Of a stretch of 64,000 bases of DNA, positions 42,681 through 51,811 are shown piece by piece. Made by a program: the position numbers and the translations under genes. Origin of the DNA: JABMPJ01 sp964345005 (lineage in GTDB: Bacteria > Verrucomicrobiota > Kiritimatiellia > UBA8416 > JABMPJ01); the NCBI GenBank assembly GCA_964345005.1, contig CAYFPQ010000001.1, positions 62,001 through 126,000 on the forward strand. Direction: 5' to 3'. The stretch's first letter is position 1. Each line of letters begins with the position of its first letter. The notes beneath the pieces are model-generated. The model did not search any database. It was not told the origin of the DNA and saw nothing but the letters and a program-made list of their open reading frames with translations.

Positions 42681-45255
42681 ATGTTTGTGCACGTCAGTTT
42701 CCGCACTCCCTTACTCGCACTTGCAGCCGCTATCACAGTGGCGCTTCTTGGCGGTGCCTGCATAGGGGCTGTTGTCGAACCATCTCCCTACAGCTACTAC
42801 TATCGTGGCGAGCTGATCACCATGAATGTCAGCGAGTCAGCGGTCGCTTTCAAAGCGGGCTCACCGGCGGCTCTACAGTTCACGACGACGCACAGCATGC
42901 AGCAGGATGCGGTGAGCAGTCACTATGCGCTGCAGGAACATGGAATGGTGGTCTACCGACTGTCCACGCCATGGGGCAAAGCCGGCAGACAGGCATCGCT
43001 TCCAGAGGCTATGTCAGAGCTGGCCGCCGATCCGAACGTTGTTGTTCAGCCCGTTTTCGAACAAGGCCCGGCCCTGCTCTTGCCGGCAGACCAAGTTGTC
43101 GTTGGTTTCGAGAGCGAAACGAGCCTGGTGCAGGCCGAAGCGTACTTTGCTCCTTACCGTGACTCGATGGGGATTACGGGTGTTAAGCAGCACAGCGGGA
43201 ACACCTTTGTGCTGACGATAGATAACCCTTCAGACGCCCGCGCCTATGCTGTGTCCCGCGCCTGCACTGACCTGATCGGTATCGATTTTTCCGAGCCCGT
43301 CAGTATCTGCGTCATGCATCGGGATCCCCGTCCGGTCGTGAAGCCGTCGACGCGTCCCATTCGGGTTGATGCTCCCCGGGCAGCTGTGTCCACTCAAGTT
43401 CCCGGCGATGAGGAGCCTGCCGCATCGCCGACATGGTCAACACTCATCAGCGAGGACTTCGAGTCCGCAACGTTTCCTCCCACCGGATGGACCCACTATG
43501 TTCAGCCCGGGGCACCCGATGTCAGATGGGGCCGCACGAGCCATCGCGCCTACATGAGTTCCAACTCAGTCTACTGTGCTTTAGATGGCACGGCAGGTGT
43601 TGCGCCGCCGGGCCCCGCCCCCTTCAACACCATGCACTGGTTGGATTCACCGCTGCTCGACCTCAGTTCGTACGAGGAGGTTCACTGTGGGGTCCGGTTC
43701 CATGCCGTAAACGATATTTTTCCAAACCCTGGGGCGTGGTGGTTCAATGACTATGCTGGCGTCTACGTATATGACAACGCCACCGGAAGTGGCACGGGCA
43801 TGAACCTTGCCGCCGGGGCAACCAACGATCTCACGGTCGATCCTACGACAGATTCAGGCTGGCGGTATGGCATGTTTCGGGTGCCGCCGGATTACCGTAA
43901 GAACAACGTCTATTTCTCCTTGTTTTACACCTCGGACGCGTCAAACAAGTACGAGGGCTGCTACATCGATGACGTCAGAGTGTGGGCAACGACGGATGTC
44001 GACACGGAGCCCCTCGGAAATGACCCGTTCGGAGGGCGTATCTGGCAGCACCGCAACGTCGGCCAGATCCCGGGCGTCAGCAACTCTGTGGGCAAGGATT
44101 TGCATGTGCCGGGGGCGTGGACCATCACGACCGGGGCTTCGAGTGTGGTTGTGGCGATCATCGACGATGGCATCGACCTGACGCACCCCGACCTGAACAT
44201 CGTTTCCGGTTGGGACTACAATGACGTGGCCGGAGGCCACGCGCGCGGCTCGCACGGAACGGCCGTGGCAGGGGATTGCGGCGCCATTATGAATAACAGC
44301 CTTGGAACCATCGGGACGGCGCCGGGGATTCCCATGATGTCNNNNNNNNNNGTCAGTCTATTTTGGGACGTCCTGGCCAACTGACTATTCAGGCGCCATC
44401 GATACGGCCCGCCTTCGTGGCGCAAAGGTTCTCAGCAACTCCTGGGGGTTGCAGACCGCGCCCTCTGCTCTGATGACCGGTGCCGTCTCGAATGCCTTGG
44501 CCGCCGGCTGTACTGTGCTCTTTGCGGCCGGAAACGGGCCGGATCGCAGCCCTTGGAACTACAACGTCATCTATCCCGCAAACCTCGCAAGCTCCGATCA
44601 TATCTGCGTGGGTGCGTCAGGGCCGGCCGACATGGTCAAAGATACCACCAGTTTAGACGGGGAGTTCTACTGGGGCTCCAGTTACGTGGGCACGGGGCCT
44701 GACATAGTTGCGCCGGCGCCCTGGAGCTATACGACCGATCGTCTTGGAGCCAACGGCTACAATGTCGGGGGCGGCATCTATACGGGCGATTCCGGCAATT
44801 ACACGCACAACTTCACAGGAACGTCGTCCTCCACACCGAAGGTTGCCGGCATCGCGGCGCTTTTGCTCTCAGTTGACGGATCGTTGACACCGGGGCAGGT
44901 GAAGCAGATCCTGATGGACACGGCGACGGATATCGACGCTCCCGGTTGGGACGATAGAACCGGCTCGGGGCGGGTCGATGCTTACAAGGCGCTGGCTTCA
45001 ATCGGCTTCTTCATCACGGATCTGGTGCCTGCCGCGACCGGATCGCGTATGATGCTGACATTCCCCACGGCGGCGGGCGAGACCTACGAGATCGGGAGCC
45101 GTTCCGACCTGACAACCGGTAGCTGGGCGAGTCCTGCGCAGTACTCCGCAACCCCTGCCGGGGGATTCATCACCACCCCCATCAGTGGAACGGGAAGTGA
45201 CGTCAGCGTTTACGTTGATGGTGCAGACAAGTTCTACTACGTCGCCGCCAAGTAG
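42681..45255 (+). CDS. Secreted subtilisin-like serine protease, broken by an assembly gap
   Basis: One gene read on both sides of the N run at 44342-44351; the frame differs only because the gap length is arbitrary. A signal peptide (LLALAAAITVALLGGACIG) is followed by a propeptide-like region to about residue 220, a beta-sandwich of the choice-of-anchor J type (EDFESATFPPTGWTHY, then FSLFYTSDASNKYEGCYIDD), and the peptidase S8 domain with Asp495 (IIDDGIDLTHPDL), His525 (GSHGTAVAG) and Ser in GTSSSTPKVAG (codon 44824-44826). The last 75 residues (MLTFPTAAGETYEIGSRSDL) match the tail domain of the LamG protein at 1-1854. It acts outside the cytoplasm; the substrate is unknown. Confidence 0.88.
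44342..44351. other. Assembly gap, ten N
   Basis: Ten N interrupt the S8 protease domain between IPMM and SVYFGTSWP. The flanking frames show that the true missing length is a multiple of three, so ten is a placeholder. Confidence 0.95.
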
Positions 45256-45308
45256 CCCGTTTTCGCGTTGTGTCGCTGGGGCAATTCGGGGTACTTTACC
45301 CGCGTTTC

Positions 45309-46117
45309 ATGAAGAAATCTCTTAAGTATCGTGAAGTTATCCCGGATGCGCGCCGGGTGGTGATCAAGATTGGAAGCCGTGTGCTGGTACAGCGTTCGGG
45401 TCGCCCCGATGTGCCTCGCATGCGCGCACTGGTTGGTGAGATCGCCAAGTTCCGCAAAGCANNNNNNNNNNCTCCTCCGGCGCCATTGGTGCGGGCATGG
45501 AATCGCTGGGCATGACCAGTCGCCCCTCCGGGCTGCCGGAGCAACAGATGGCCGCGGCTGTGGGTCAGACCCATATGATGTCGCGCTACGAGGACCTTTT
45601 TGGGAAGAAGGGCTGCAAGGTGGGTCAGGTCCTTCTGACGCACGACAACTTTCGCCACAAGGTCACACTGACCAACGCCCGCCGCACGATGGAGGCGCTT
45701 ATCCGTCACGAGGTCATTCCCATCATCAACGAGAACGATGTGGTCGCAAACGAAGAGATTCGTGCCGTGGACTCGGTAGGTGATAATGACTACCTTGCGT
45801 CACTCGTGGTGAAACTGATTCGGGCAGACCTGCTGATTCTCTTGAGCACGGTTGATGGTGTACGTGAGATAGGGCCCACCGGTCGCTCGCGGCGTGTACG
45901 CTACCTGGAGGCCATCAACCGCACCACTTACAAACTCGTGCAGGACAGTAAGTCACATCTGTCCAAGGGGGGAATGACCACCAAGCTGAAGGCGGCCAAG
46001 TCTGTTGCCGATGCGGGTTGTTCTTCCATCATTGCCAACGGCCGTCAGTCAAATGTCCTGATGCGCATCATGAACGGCGAGGATGTCGGCACGATCATCC
46101 TTGCCTCGGGGCTGTAG
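45309..46117 (+). CDS. proB: Glutamate 5-kinase without PUA domain, broken by an assembly gap
   Basis: ProB phosphorylates glutamate as the first step of proline synthesis. The N-terminal part (ARRVVIKIGSRVLVQ) is separated from SSGAIGAGMESLGM by ten N at 45462-45471; the second part runs to SNVLMRIMNGEDVGTIILAS. The kinase signature IINENDVVANEEI and GGMTTKLKAAK are intact. The product of about 270 residues lacks the C-terminal PUA domain of Escherichia coli ProB, which is common. ATG 45309 fits the family start. proA follows after 33 bases with a GGGGAGG site, so both form an operon. Confidence 0.93.
45462..45471. other. Assembly gap, ten N
   Basis: Ten N lie between FRKA and SSGAIGAG of ProB. 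The flanking frames require a missing length one base short of a multiple of three. Family proteins have about seven residues here, so about 20 bases are missing. Confidence 0.9.
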
Positions 46118-46150
46118 CGCGGGGCGCTGCAGCCGAGGGGAGGTTCCACA

Positions 46151-47407
46151 ATGAGTCTGCATGACGATATGGTTGCGATTGGGCAGCGCGCACTGGCTGC
46201 ATCGCGCGAACTGGTGCCGCTGAAGCCACGGAAGAAGAATTCCATTTTGCTGGCCATGGCAGATGAGCTGGACGCGCGTCGCGAGACGATCCAGGCCGCC
46301 AACGCCATCGATATCGAGGAAGGCCGGAACGCCGGTCTCTCCAATGCCATGCTGGACCGGCTTCTACTCACCGATGCCCGTATCGACGGTATGATCAAGG
46401 GCATTCAGGCTGTGGCATCGCTCAAGGACCCGATTGGCAGCAAGATCAGTCGCTGGATTCGACCCAATGGATTGGAAATCATCAAGCAGCGTGTGCCGAT
46501 CGGCGTGATCGGGATTATCTACGAGTCACGTCCGAACGTTACGGCCGACAGTGCGGCGCTCTGTTTCAAAACCTCCAACGCGGTGATCCTGCGCGGTGGC
46601 AAAGAAGCCGTCAATTCGAACGCCGCCATCGCCGACGCGCTGATCGAGGGTGGTCGCAAGAAGGGGCTGCCCGAATACGCCATTCAGTTGATTCGCACAA
46701 CCGATCGGGATGCAGTACGGGAACTGGTGCAGCTCGATGGCACCGTTGACCTCGTGATTCCCCGTGGCGGGGAGGCGCTCATCCGTGCGGTCACCGAGAT
46801 GGCGCATGTTCCCGTGATCAAACACTACAAGGGCGTCTGCAATCTCTATGTCGACGAAGAGGCTTCCATGGACATGGCACTGGGCATCACGGTGAATGCG
46901 AAGTGCCAGCGTCCCGGCGTCTGCAATGCCATCGAGACGCTTCTGGTCCACGAGGCCATTGCGCCCGAGTTCCTGCCGCGGGTGGGCGCGTTGCTCGAGG
47001 AGAACGAGGTCGAATTGCGTGGCGACGAAGCGGCCCGGTCCCTTGTGCCGGGAATGAAGGAGGCCACGGAAGCAGATTGGTATGAGGAATACCTGGATTT
47101 GATTCTTGCCGTTCGAGTAGTCGGATCGGTTGAGGAAGCGATTGATCACATCAACACGTATGGCTCGCGCCATTCGGATGCGATCGTGACCGAGTCCGAG
47201 GCGGCCCAACAGGCGTTTCTGCGCGATGTCGATTCGTCCACCGTCTACGTGAATGCGTCGACGCGATTCACCGATGGCGGCGAGTTCGGTATGGGCGCCG
47301 AGATAGGGATCAGCACGGATAAACTCCATGCGCGCGGCCCGATGGCTCTGGAGGAATTGACCACGTACAAATACCTGGTCCACGGGAAAGGGCAGATCCG
47401 CTCGTAA
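46151..47407 (+). CDS. proA: Gamma-glutamyl phosphate reductase
   Basis: ProA reduces gamma-glutamyl phosphate with NADPH to glutamate semialdehyde, the second step of proline synthesis. The 418-residue protein has IGIIYESRPNVTADSAALC, the nucleotide-site phrase NAVILRGGKEA, the catalytic cysteine region AKCQRPGVCNAIETLLVH and the C-terminal GGEFGMGAEIGISTDKLHARGP. All are standard. It is downstream of proB, and the two enzymes pass the unstable acyl phosphate between them in the cytosol. Confidence 0.97.
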   Translation: MSLHDDMVAIGQRALAASRELVPLKPRKKNSILLAMADELDARRETIQAANAIDIEEGRNAGLSNAMLDRLLLTDARIDGMIKGIQAVASLKDPIGSKISRWIRPNGLEIIKQRVPIGVIGIIYESRPNVTADSAALCFKTSNAVILRGGKEAVNSNAAIADALIEGGRKKGLPEYAIQLIRTTDRDAVRELVQLDGTVDLVIPRGGEALIRAVTEMAHVPVIKHYKGVCNLYVDEEASMDMALGITVNAKCQRPGVCNAIETLLVHEAIAPEFLPRVGALLEENEVELRGDEAARSLVPGMKEATEADWYEEYLDLILAVRVVGSVEEAIDHINTYGSRHSDAIVTESEAAQQAFLRDVDSSTVYVNASTRFTDGGEFGMGAEIGISTDKLHARGPMALEELTTYKYLVHGKGQIRS

Positions 47408-47412
47408 CGGGC

Positions 47413-48204
47413 CTATTTCTCGTCAGGGGACATAGCCGCTTCCACTTCCGTCGCGGCGTCTTCGGGATTCTCAATCATCCCGGTCACGAGGGCGGGTGCC
47501 TTATCCTCTTCCTCGACCTGAGGAGGATCGGCGGGTACTTCTGTGGCCTCGTCGACCTCCACCGGTTCGATCTCTGCGGCTTCCTCGACCGCCTCTTCCA
47601 TGGCCGGCTTATCCTTCTTGAGGCTACGGAAGCGTGCGACCAGAGGGTTGACCTTGCGCGGCCCGGAGTACTTCGTGCCGGGCTTGCCATAGCGGCCATA
47701 ACGGCGCTGCTCGGCGTTATCATCGACAAGCTCCAGGTTGTGACGTTTGGCCAGCTTCTTCCACTCTCTGCCGGAGAACTTCATCTTGCCGCTCATGGTG
47801 TTGGCCATATCGAGAACTTTCAGCGATGGAATCGATGTGGCGTCCTTAGCCCACGCGGGCGCTCCGGCCAGTTCGGCGGGGAGACTCTCTTCACCACCAA
47901 CGAGAAAGACACGCTTTGGGGTCCTGGAAAAAAGAGAGCCGTCCTGGTAAGCAGCGATATCGGCTGGCTTCCAGTTGTTCGCGGTGGAATCCCACACGTG
48001 GAGCAACAGCGGTTCATCGCTGGCGCCCTTATCATAGGCCAGCAGCTCAACGGGACGGATCCGTGCCACGTCGAAGGCAAACTGAACCACGGTGTAGCGC
48101 ACGGGCATGACGATCACCGTACGATCCTTGCTGCCGGCATGGGTAGTGCTCCCCAAGCCTGCGACGAGCAGGAGGGCGAGGAAAAACGTGTGCAACTTCT
48201 TCAT
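47413..48204 (-). CDS. Secreted protein of unknown function with acidic tail
   Basis: The 263-residue product has a clear signal peptide (LHTFFLALLLVAGLGSTTHA) and should be periplasmic or secreted. The first half is compact: RTVIVMPVRYTVVQFAFDVA, a DEPLLLHVWDSTANNWKPAD strand pair and RVFLVGGEESLPAEL. Then comes a basic region (KKLAKRHNLELVDDN) and an 80-residue acidic, Glu/Ala/Val-rich tail, probably disordered. I have the impression of similar proteins in other PVC genomes but cannot name a family. It follows etfA on the same strand after 60 bases with a hairpin, and ends six bases from the proA stop (convergent). Confidence 0.7.
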   Translation of the reverse strand: MKKLHTFFLALLLVAGLGSTTHAGSKDRTVIVMPVRYTVVQFAFDVARIRPVELLAYDKGASDEPLLLHVWDSTANNWKPADIAAYQDGSLFSRTPKRVFLVGGEESLPAELAGAPAWAKDATSIPSLKVLDMANTMSGKMKFSGREWKKLAKRHNLELVDDNAEQRRYGRYGKPGTKYSGPRKVNPLVARFRSLKKDKPAMEEAVEEAAEIEPVEVDEATEVPADPPQVEEEDKAPALVTGMIENPEDAATEVEAAMSPDEK

Positions 48205-48236
48205 GACTGGATCCCTCAGTTGATTCTCTCCGGCCT

Positions 48237-48253
48237 CGGCCGCATAGCGGCCG
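48237..48253. other. Strong hairpin between etfA and the acidic-tail protein gene
   Basis: CGGCCGC (48237-48243) pairs with GCGGCCG (48247-48253) around three bases. No T run follows on the minus strand, so it is not a clear terminator; it may limit readthrough from etfA. Confidence 0.5.
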
Positions 48254-48263
48254 GGATTTCAAT

Positions 48264-49469
48264 CTACTTTCCCAGAACTTTCTGTAGCTCGGCGGTCAGC
48301 CGCGGCACGATTTCAAAAACATCACCCACAATGCCCAATGTGGCAACAGAAAAGATCGGCGCGTCGGGGTCCTTGTTGATCGCAATGATCACGTCGGATG
48401 AGGACATGCCGGCCAAATGCTGGATCTGGCCGCTGATACCGCAAGCGATATAGATCTTGGGGCAGACCGTCTTGCCGGTCTGTCCGACCTGGTGCGAATA
48501 AGGAATCCAGTCCGCGTCCACGGCGGCACGCGAAGCACCAACACCGCCGCCAAGGACCTCGGCCAGCTCGTGCAGTACGTCGAAGTTCTCCGGTTTTCCC
48601 ATGCCGCGGCCACCACTGATGATGTAGTCCGCCTCGGCAATGTTTGTGATGTTGTCCTCTTCCGGAACGAACTTGAGCCGCTTGGTGCGTGAGACCATGA
48701 GTGCCTTATCGACCTCCACCGGAATCACTTCACCGGTGCGTGACTCGTCCACCTCGGCCTCTTTGAATACCTTGTGGCGGACGGTTGCCATCTGCGGCCG
48801 CGTGTCCGGCGTAAGAATGGTGGCCATGATGTTGCCGCCGAAGGCCGGGCGCGTCTGCATCAGGTTTTTCGTCTCGGGATCGATCGCCAGTCCTGTGCAG
48901 TCGGCCGTCAGTCCGGCACCGGTCTCGACGGCGATACGTGAAATGACACTGCGCCCCACTGTCGTGGCACCGCACAGGAAGATGTTCGGCTTGTGGCGCT
49001 TGACGAGGTCGGAGATGATGGCCGAGTAGGGCTCGTCCTGGAAATGGGTCAGTTCGGGTTGGTCGACCATGTAAACCTTCGAGGCCCCGCGGCTAATCAA
49101 CTCGTTGGCTTGTTCCATCACGTTCGAGCCGAGCAAAACGGCACAGAGATGCATGCCAAGATCGTCGGCAAGCTGGCGCCCTTCGCCCAGCAACTCGTAG
49201 GTGACCGACTGAATAACGCCGTCATCCTGCTCCGCGAATACCCATACGTCCTGGTACTCGCTGAAGTCGGCCTGCTGCTTCTCGCTCTTGCGCATTTCGA
49301 TGGCGTCGAATTTGCAGGCGGTAACACACGCCCCGCAGAGCGTACACTTGGTCAGGTCGATCACGGCCAGCTTATCATCCATCTCGATGGCGCCAAACGG
49401 GCAGGCCTTGACGCAGAGCTGACACCCTACACAGGTTTCGTCGATAACTTTAATCGGATCGTTGCTCAT
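48264..49469 (-). CDS. etfA: Electron transfer flavoprotein alpha subunit with ferredoxin domain
   Basis: The 401-residue protein carries two [4Fe-4S] motifs at the N-terminus (Cys13, 16, 19, 23 and Cys42, 45, 48, 52), then the ETF-alpha fold and the C-terminal FAD domain (VGASRAAVDADWIPYSHQVG, GISGQIQHLAGM). The ferredoxin extension is typical of anaerobes, for example CarE and LctC of bifurcating complexes. It probably moves electrons between a flavin dehydrogenase and ferredoxin or quinone at the cytosolic face. It is 15 bases downstream of etfB. No dehydrogenase or ETF-quinone oxidoreductase gene lies nearby. Confidence 0.94.
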   Translation of the reverse strand: MSNDPIKVIDETCVGCQLCVKACPFGAIEMDDKLAVIDLTKCTLCGACVTACKFDAIEMRKSEKQQADFSEYQDVWVFAEQDDGVIQSVTYELLGEGRQLADDLGMHLCAVLLGSNVMEQANELISRGASKVYMVDQPELTHFQDEPYSAIISDLVKRHKPNIFLCGATTVGRSVISRIAVETGAGLTADCTGLAIDPETKNLMQTRPAFGGNIMATILTPDTRPQMATVRHKVFKEAEVDESRTGEVIPVEVDKALMVSRTKRLKFVPEEDNITNIAEADYIISGGRGMGKPENFDVLHELAEVLGGGVGASRAAVDADWIPYSHQVGQTGKTVCPKIYIACGISGQIQHLAGMSSSDVIIAINKDPDAPIFSVATLGIVGDVFEIVPRLTAELQKVLGK

Positions 49470-49484
49470 AGAATCACATGCTCC

Positions 49485-50279
49485 CTAAGATGCGGTGCCA
49501 ACCACAAGCTCCTTGAGTTTTTCGATCAACTGGGGAACGACCTCTTCGGGGTCGCCTGTCAGAACTTCGCCGCCGCCACGCGGGGGCGGGGTGAAAATCG
49601 TGTCTACCTTCGTGGGGGAGCCATCGAGCCCGAGGTACTTGGGATCGCACTCCATTTCCTCCGCAGTCCAAACCGGAATGTCGGCTTTCTTGGAGGCCAT
49701 TTTCCCCTTCAGGGAAGGGAGACGCGGCTCGTTGATTTCCTTCACAACCGTCAGGAGGCAGGGGAGTGAGCTTTCGATGACTTCGTAGCCGGTTTCGAGC
49801 AAGCGCTCGCCGACGATACGGCCCTCTTCAATCTCCTCGATCTTGCGAACGTACGTGATCTGCGGGAGGTCAAGATGGGTGGCGATACCCGGTCCAACCT
49901 GGGCCGTATCACCGTCCGATGCCTGTTTGCCACATAGAATGACGTCCACGTCGCCAAGCTTCTTGATCGCCTGGGACAGCGTGTAGCTGGTGGCATAGGT
50001 GTCACTGCCTGCGAAGGCGCGATCCGAAATCAGAATACCTTCATCCACGCCCACGGAGATAGCCTCGCGCAGGACGGCCTCGGCCTGCGGCGGGCCCATC
50101 GTGATCGCGGTCACCTTGCCGCCGACACGCTCCTTCAGGCGGACCGATTCCTCGATCGCATAACTGTCGAACGGGTTGACGATCGATTCCACGCCCTCAC
50201 GCATCAGCGTGTTGGTTTCCGGGTTAATCTTGACGTCGTTCTTCTCGGGAACCTGCTTAATGCAGACGACAAAATGCAT
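49485..50279 (-). CDS. etfB: Electron transfer flavoprotein beta subunit
   Basis: The 264-residue protein starts MHFVVCIKQVPEKNDVKI and contains VNPFDSYAIEESVRLKE and LCGKQASDGDTAQVGPGIA, the signatures of the beta subunit and of the group able to bind a second FAD in bifurcating ETFs. ATG 50279 is chosen because it matches the family start. It precedes etfA. I cannot tell from sequence alone whether the complex bifurcates; the ferredoxin domain of the partner supports an anaerobic role. Confidence 0.94.
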   Translation of the reverse strand: MHFVVCIKQVPEKNDVKINPETNTLMREGVESIVNPFDSYAIEESVRLKERVGGKVTAITMGPPQAEAVLREAISVGVDEGILISDRAFAGSDTYATSYTLSQAIKKLGDVDVILCGKQASDGDTAQVGPGIATHLDLPQITYVRKIEEIEEGRIVGERLLETGYEVIESSLPCLLTVVKEINEPRLPSLKGKMASKKADIPVWTAEEMECDPKYLGLDGSPTKVDTIFTPPPRGGGEVLTGDPEEVVPQLIEKLKELVVGTAS

Positions 50280-50433
50280 GTGTTCTTCCTCTCTCGCTTC
50301 CTCAACACAACGAAACACGAAAGGGTAGTCCGCCAGCCCTCAGATTGGCAAGCATGAATGGGGAGTGTGCGCGTGTGCGAAACGTGAGAAGGTGGGAGCA
50401 GGCGGTATCGCACCTACCCACGACCTCACCTTC

Positions 50434-51054
50434 TTACACGCTGCCCAGCGGCTTCCGGAAAACGATATTGTAGAAGAGCCCGGCCATGACACGCCCCACC
50501 TGGGCTTCAACGCCCGGGGGGATCAGCTCGGTGGGGATGGGGTCCAGGAACATCGGGTTCTGCTTGATGAGGAACTTGCCGAAGCGAGTCTGCGCCATCT
50601 CATCGGTCATGCCCTCGTCTTGAATGGCGATCACGCCGCCGGGCTTTGTTACGCGAAGGATTTCGTCCATGGCGGTCTGCTTGCCGTCACCGAACTGGTT
50701 GATGGCGCCGGAGTGCATGACGCCGTCGAACGTCGCGTCGGGATAGGGCAGCTTCATTGCGTCGGCCTCGACAACCGTAACGGGAAGGCGGCGGCGTTTG
50801 GCCAGCCGGGTCGATGCCTTGACCATCTCGACCGAGTTGTCCATGGCGTCTACCGTTCCGCCGGGCGCGATGGCTGCGCAGAGCGGTGAGAGATTGCCGC
50901 CCAAGCCACAGCAGTGGTCCAAAATCCGGTCGCCCGGCTTCAGTCCCAGCGTATCGATGGCGCGTTTGCGCTCGGATGGAATCCAAATGCGAACGGCAAG
51001 CGTGAGGATCAAGAACTGGAAGTTATAGCGCAGGGCTTCGCGTGAGAGGCACAT
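50434..51054 (-). CDS. Class I SAM-dependent methyltransferase, UbiE-like
   Basis: The 206-residue protein has a Rossmann methyltransferase core: motif I ILDHCCGLGGNLSPL (cysteines where most relatives have D-x-G-x-G), motif II VDAMDNSVEMVKAST, motif III VVEADAMKLPYPDATFDGV and EILRVTKPGGVIAIQDE. The sequence resembles UbiE/MenG-type enzymes, and a demethylmenaquinone methyltransferase is the one activity missing from the menaquinone operon 3 kb away. That link is speculative; small-molecule methylation of another kind is equally possible. It is followed eight bases away by the isochorismatase-like gene located upstream on the same strand. Confidence 0.72.
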   Translation of the reverse strand: MCLSREALRYNFQFLILTLAVRIWIPSERKRAIDTLGLKPGDRILDHCCGLGGNLSPLCAAIAPGGTVDAMDNSVEMVKASTRLAKRRRLPVTVVEADAMKLPYPDATFDGVMHSGAINQFGDGKQTAMDEILRVTKPGGVIAIQDEGMTDEMAQTRFGKFLIKQNPMFLDPIPTELIPPGVEAQVGRVMAGLFYNIVFRKPLGSV

Positions 51055-51062
51055 AGCAGCTC

Positions 51063-51602
51063 CTATTTGACGAGTTTCAGAACATCTCGGAAAGCAGGGT
51101 GTTCGGCTGTTCGCATGAGCTCGAAAAGAATGCTCTCTGTGCTGGTAACTCCAGCGCCGATATCGATGAGCTTCTCAAGCGCGATATCTCGATTGGTCTT
51201 GAAGCGCGAAGAGACGGCGTCGCCAATGACCTCTACTTCAAAGGCAAACTCCAGTAGGTCGTGCGCCGTCTGGTAGATACAGACGTGTGTTTCGATTCCC
51301 GCCAGGATGACCTGGCTCGCCCGCGTCTCCTTCAGCGCCTGCTGAAACGCTTCGCTCATACAGCAGCTGAAACAGCTCTTGGCAATGGGTGTGTGATCTT
51401 CCAGGTGTGCTGTCAGTTCAGGGATCGTAGGACCCATCTTCTCGGGAATCTGCTCCACCCAGATCACGGGCACCTCGAGGGCCTGCATCCCCCGTAGCAG
51501 GATTTCCAGGTTGCGATAGAGCGCCTCACGCTCATGCATCACCGACGCCAGCTTCCCCTGCACATCCACCAACACAAACGCCGTCTTCCCCAACTCAAAC
51601 AT
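51063..51602 (-). CDS. Isochorismatase-like cysteine hydrolase
   Basis: The 179-residue protein has the catalytic triad of the family: Asp13 (AFVLVDVQGKL), Lys74 (PIAKSCFSC) and Cys107 (GIETHVCIYQT). Members hydrolyse amides or vinyl ethers; close homologues without known substrate are often called YcaC-like. It lacks the aryl-carrier domain of true isochorismatases, so a link to chorismate-based menaquinone synthesis should not be assumed. It lies just upstream of the methyltransferase gene on the same strand with eight bases between, so they are likely co-transcribed. Confidence 0.87.
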   Translation of the reverse strand: MFELGKTAFVLVDVQGKLASVMHEREALYRNLEILLRGMQALEVPVIWVEQIPEKMGPTIPELTAHLEDHTPIAKSCFSCCMSEAFQQALKETRASQVILAGIETHVCIYQTAHDLLEFAFEVEVIGDAVSSRFKTNRDIALEKLIDIGAGVTSTESILFELMRTAEHPAFRDVLKLVK

Positions 51603-51684
51603 ATCAGCCTCCCGAGTGGCCAGAGTATGGCAAAGGCCGCCAAGTCGGCCAATAGTAAAAGGGCGTATCTCTCGTCGCTTCCTG

Positions 51685-51726
51685 ATCGTGCTCGCAATCC
51701 TGCTCGATTAGGATTACGAGTACGAT
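51685..51726. repeat. Inverted pair of hexamer-period repeats
   Basis: ATCGTGCTCGCAATCCT (51685-51701) faces AGGATTACGAGTACGAT (51710-51726); the arms differ only at two wobble-compatible positions over 17 bases. The words ATCGTG, CTCGCA, ATCCTG, CTCGAT have a 6-base period, like the element at 18127-18208. It lies in the 209-base divergent spacer before the dCMP deaminase gene. Confidence 0.8.
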
Positions 51727-51811
51727 TATGATACCGATGACTGCAGAGAGTGGAATGCTCTCTTGGGCAAATAGCCCAATCGACTCGAGGAGGCGGGGGG
51801 GGATATAACCC

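Noticed and set aside
51063..51602. Linking the isochorismatase-like hydrolase to menaquinone synthesis
   Set aside because: The futalosine pathway does not use isochorismate, and the protein belongs to the broad cysteine hydrolase group with many substrates.
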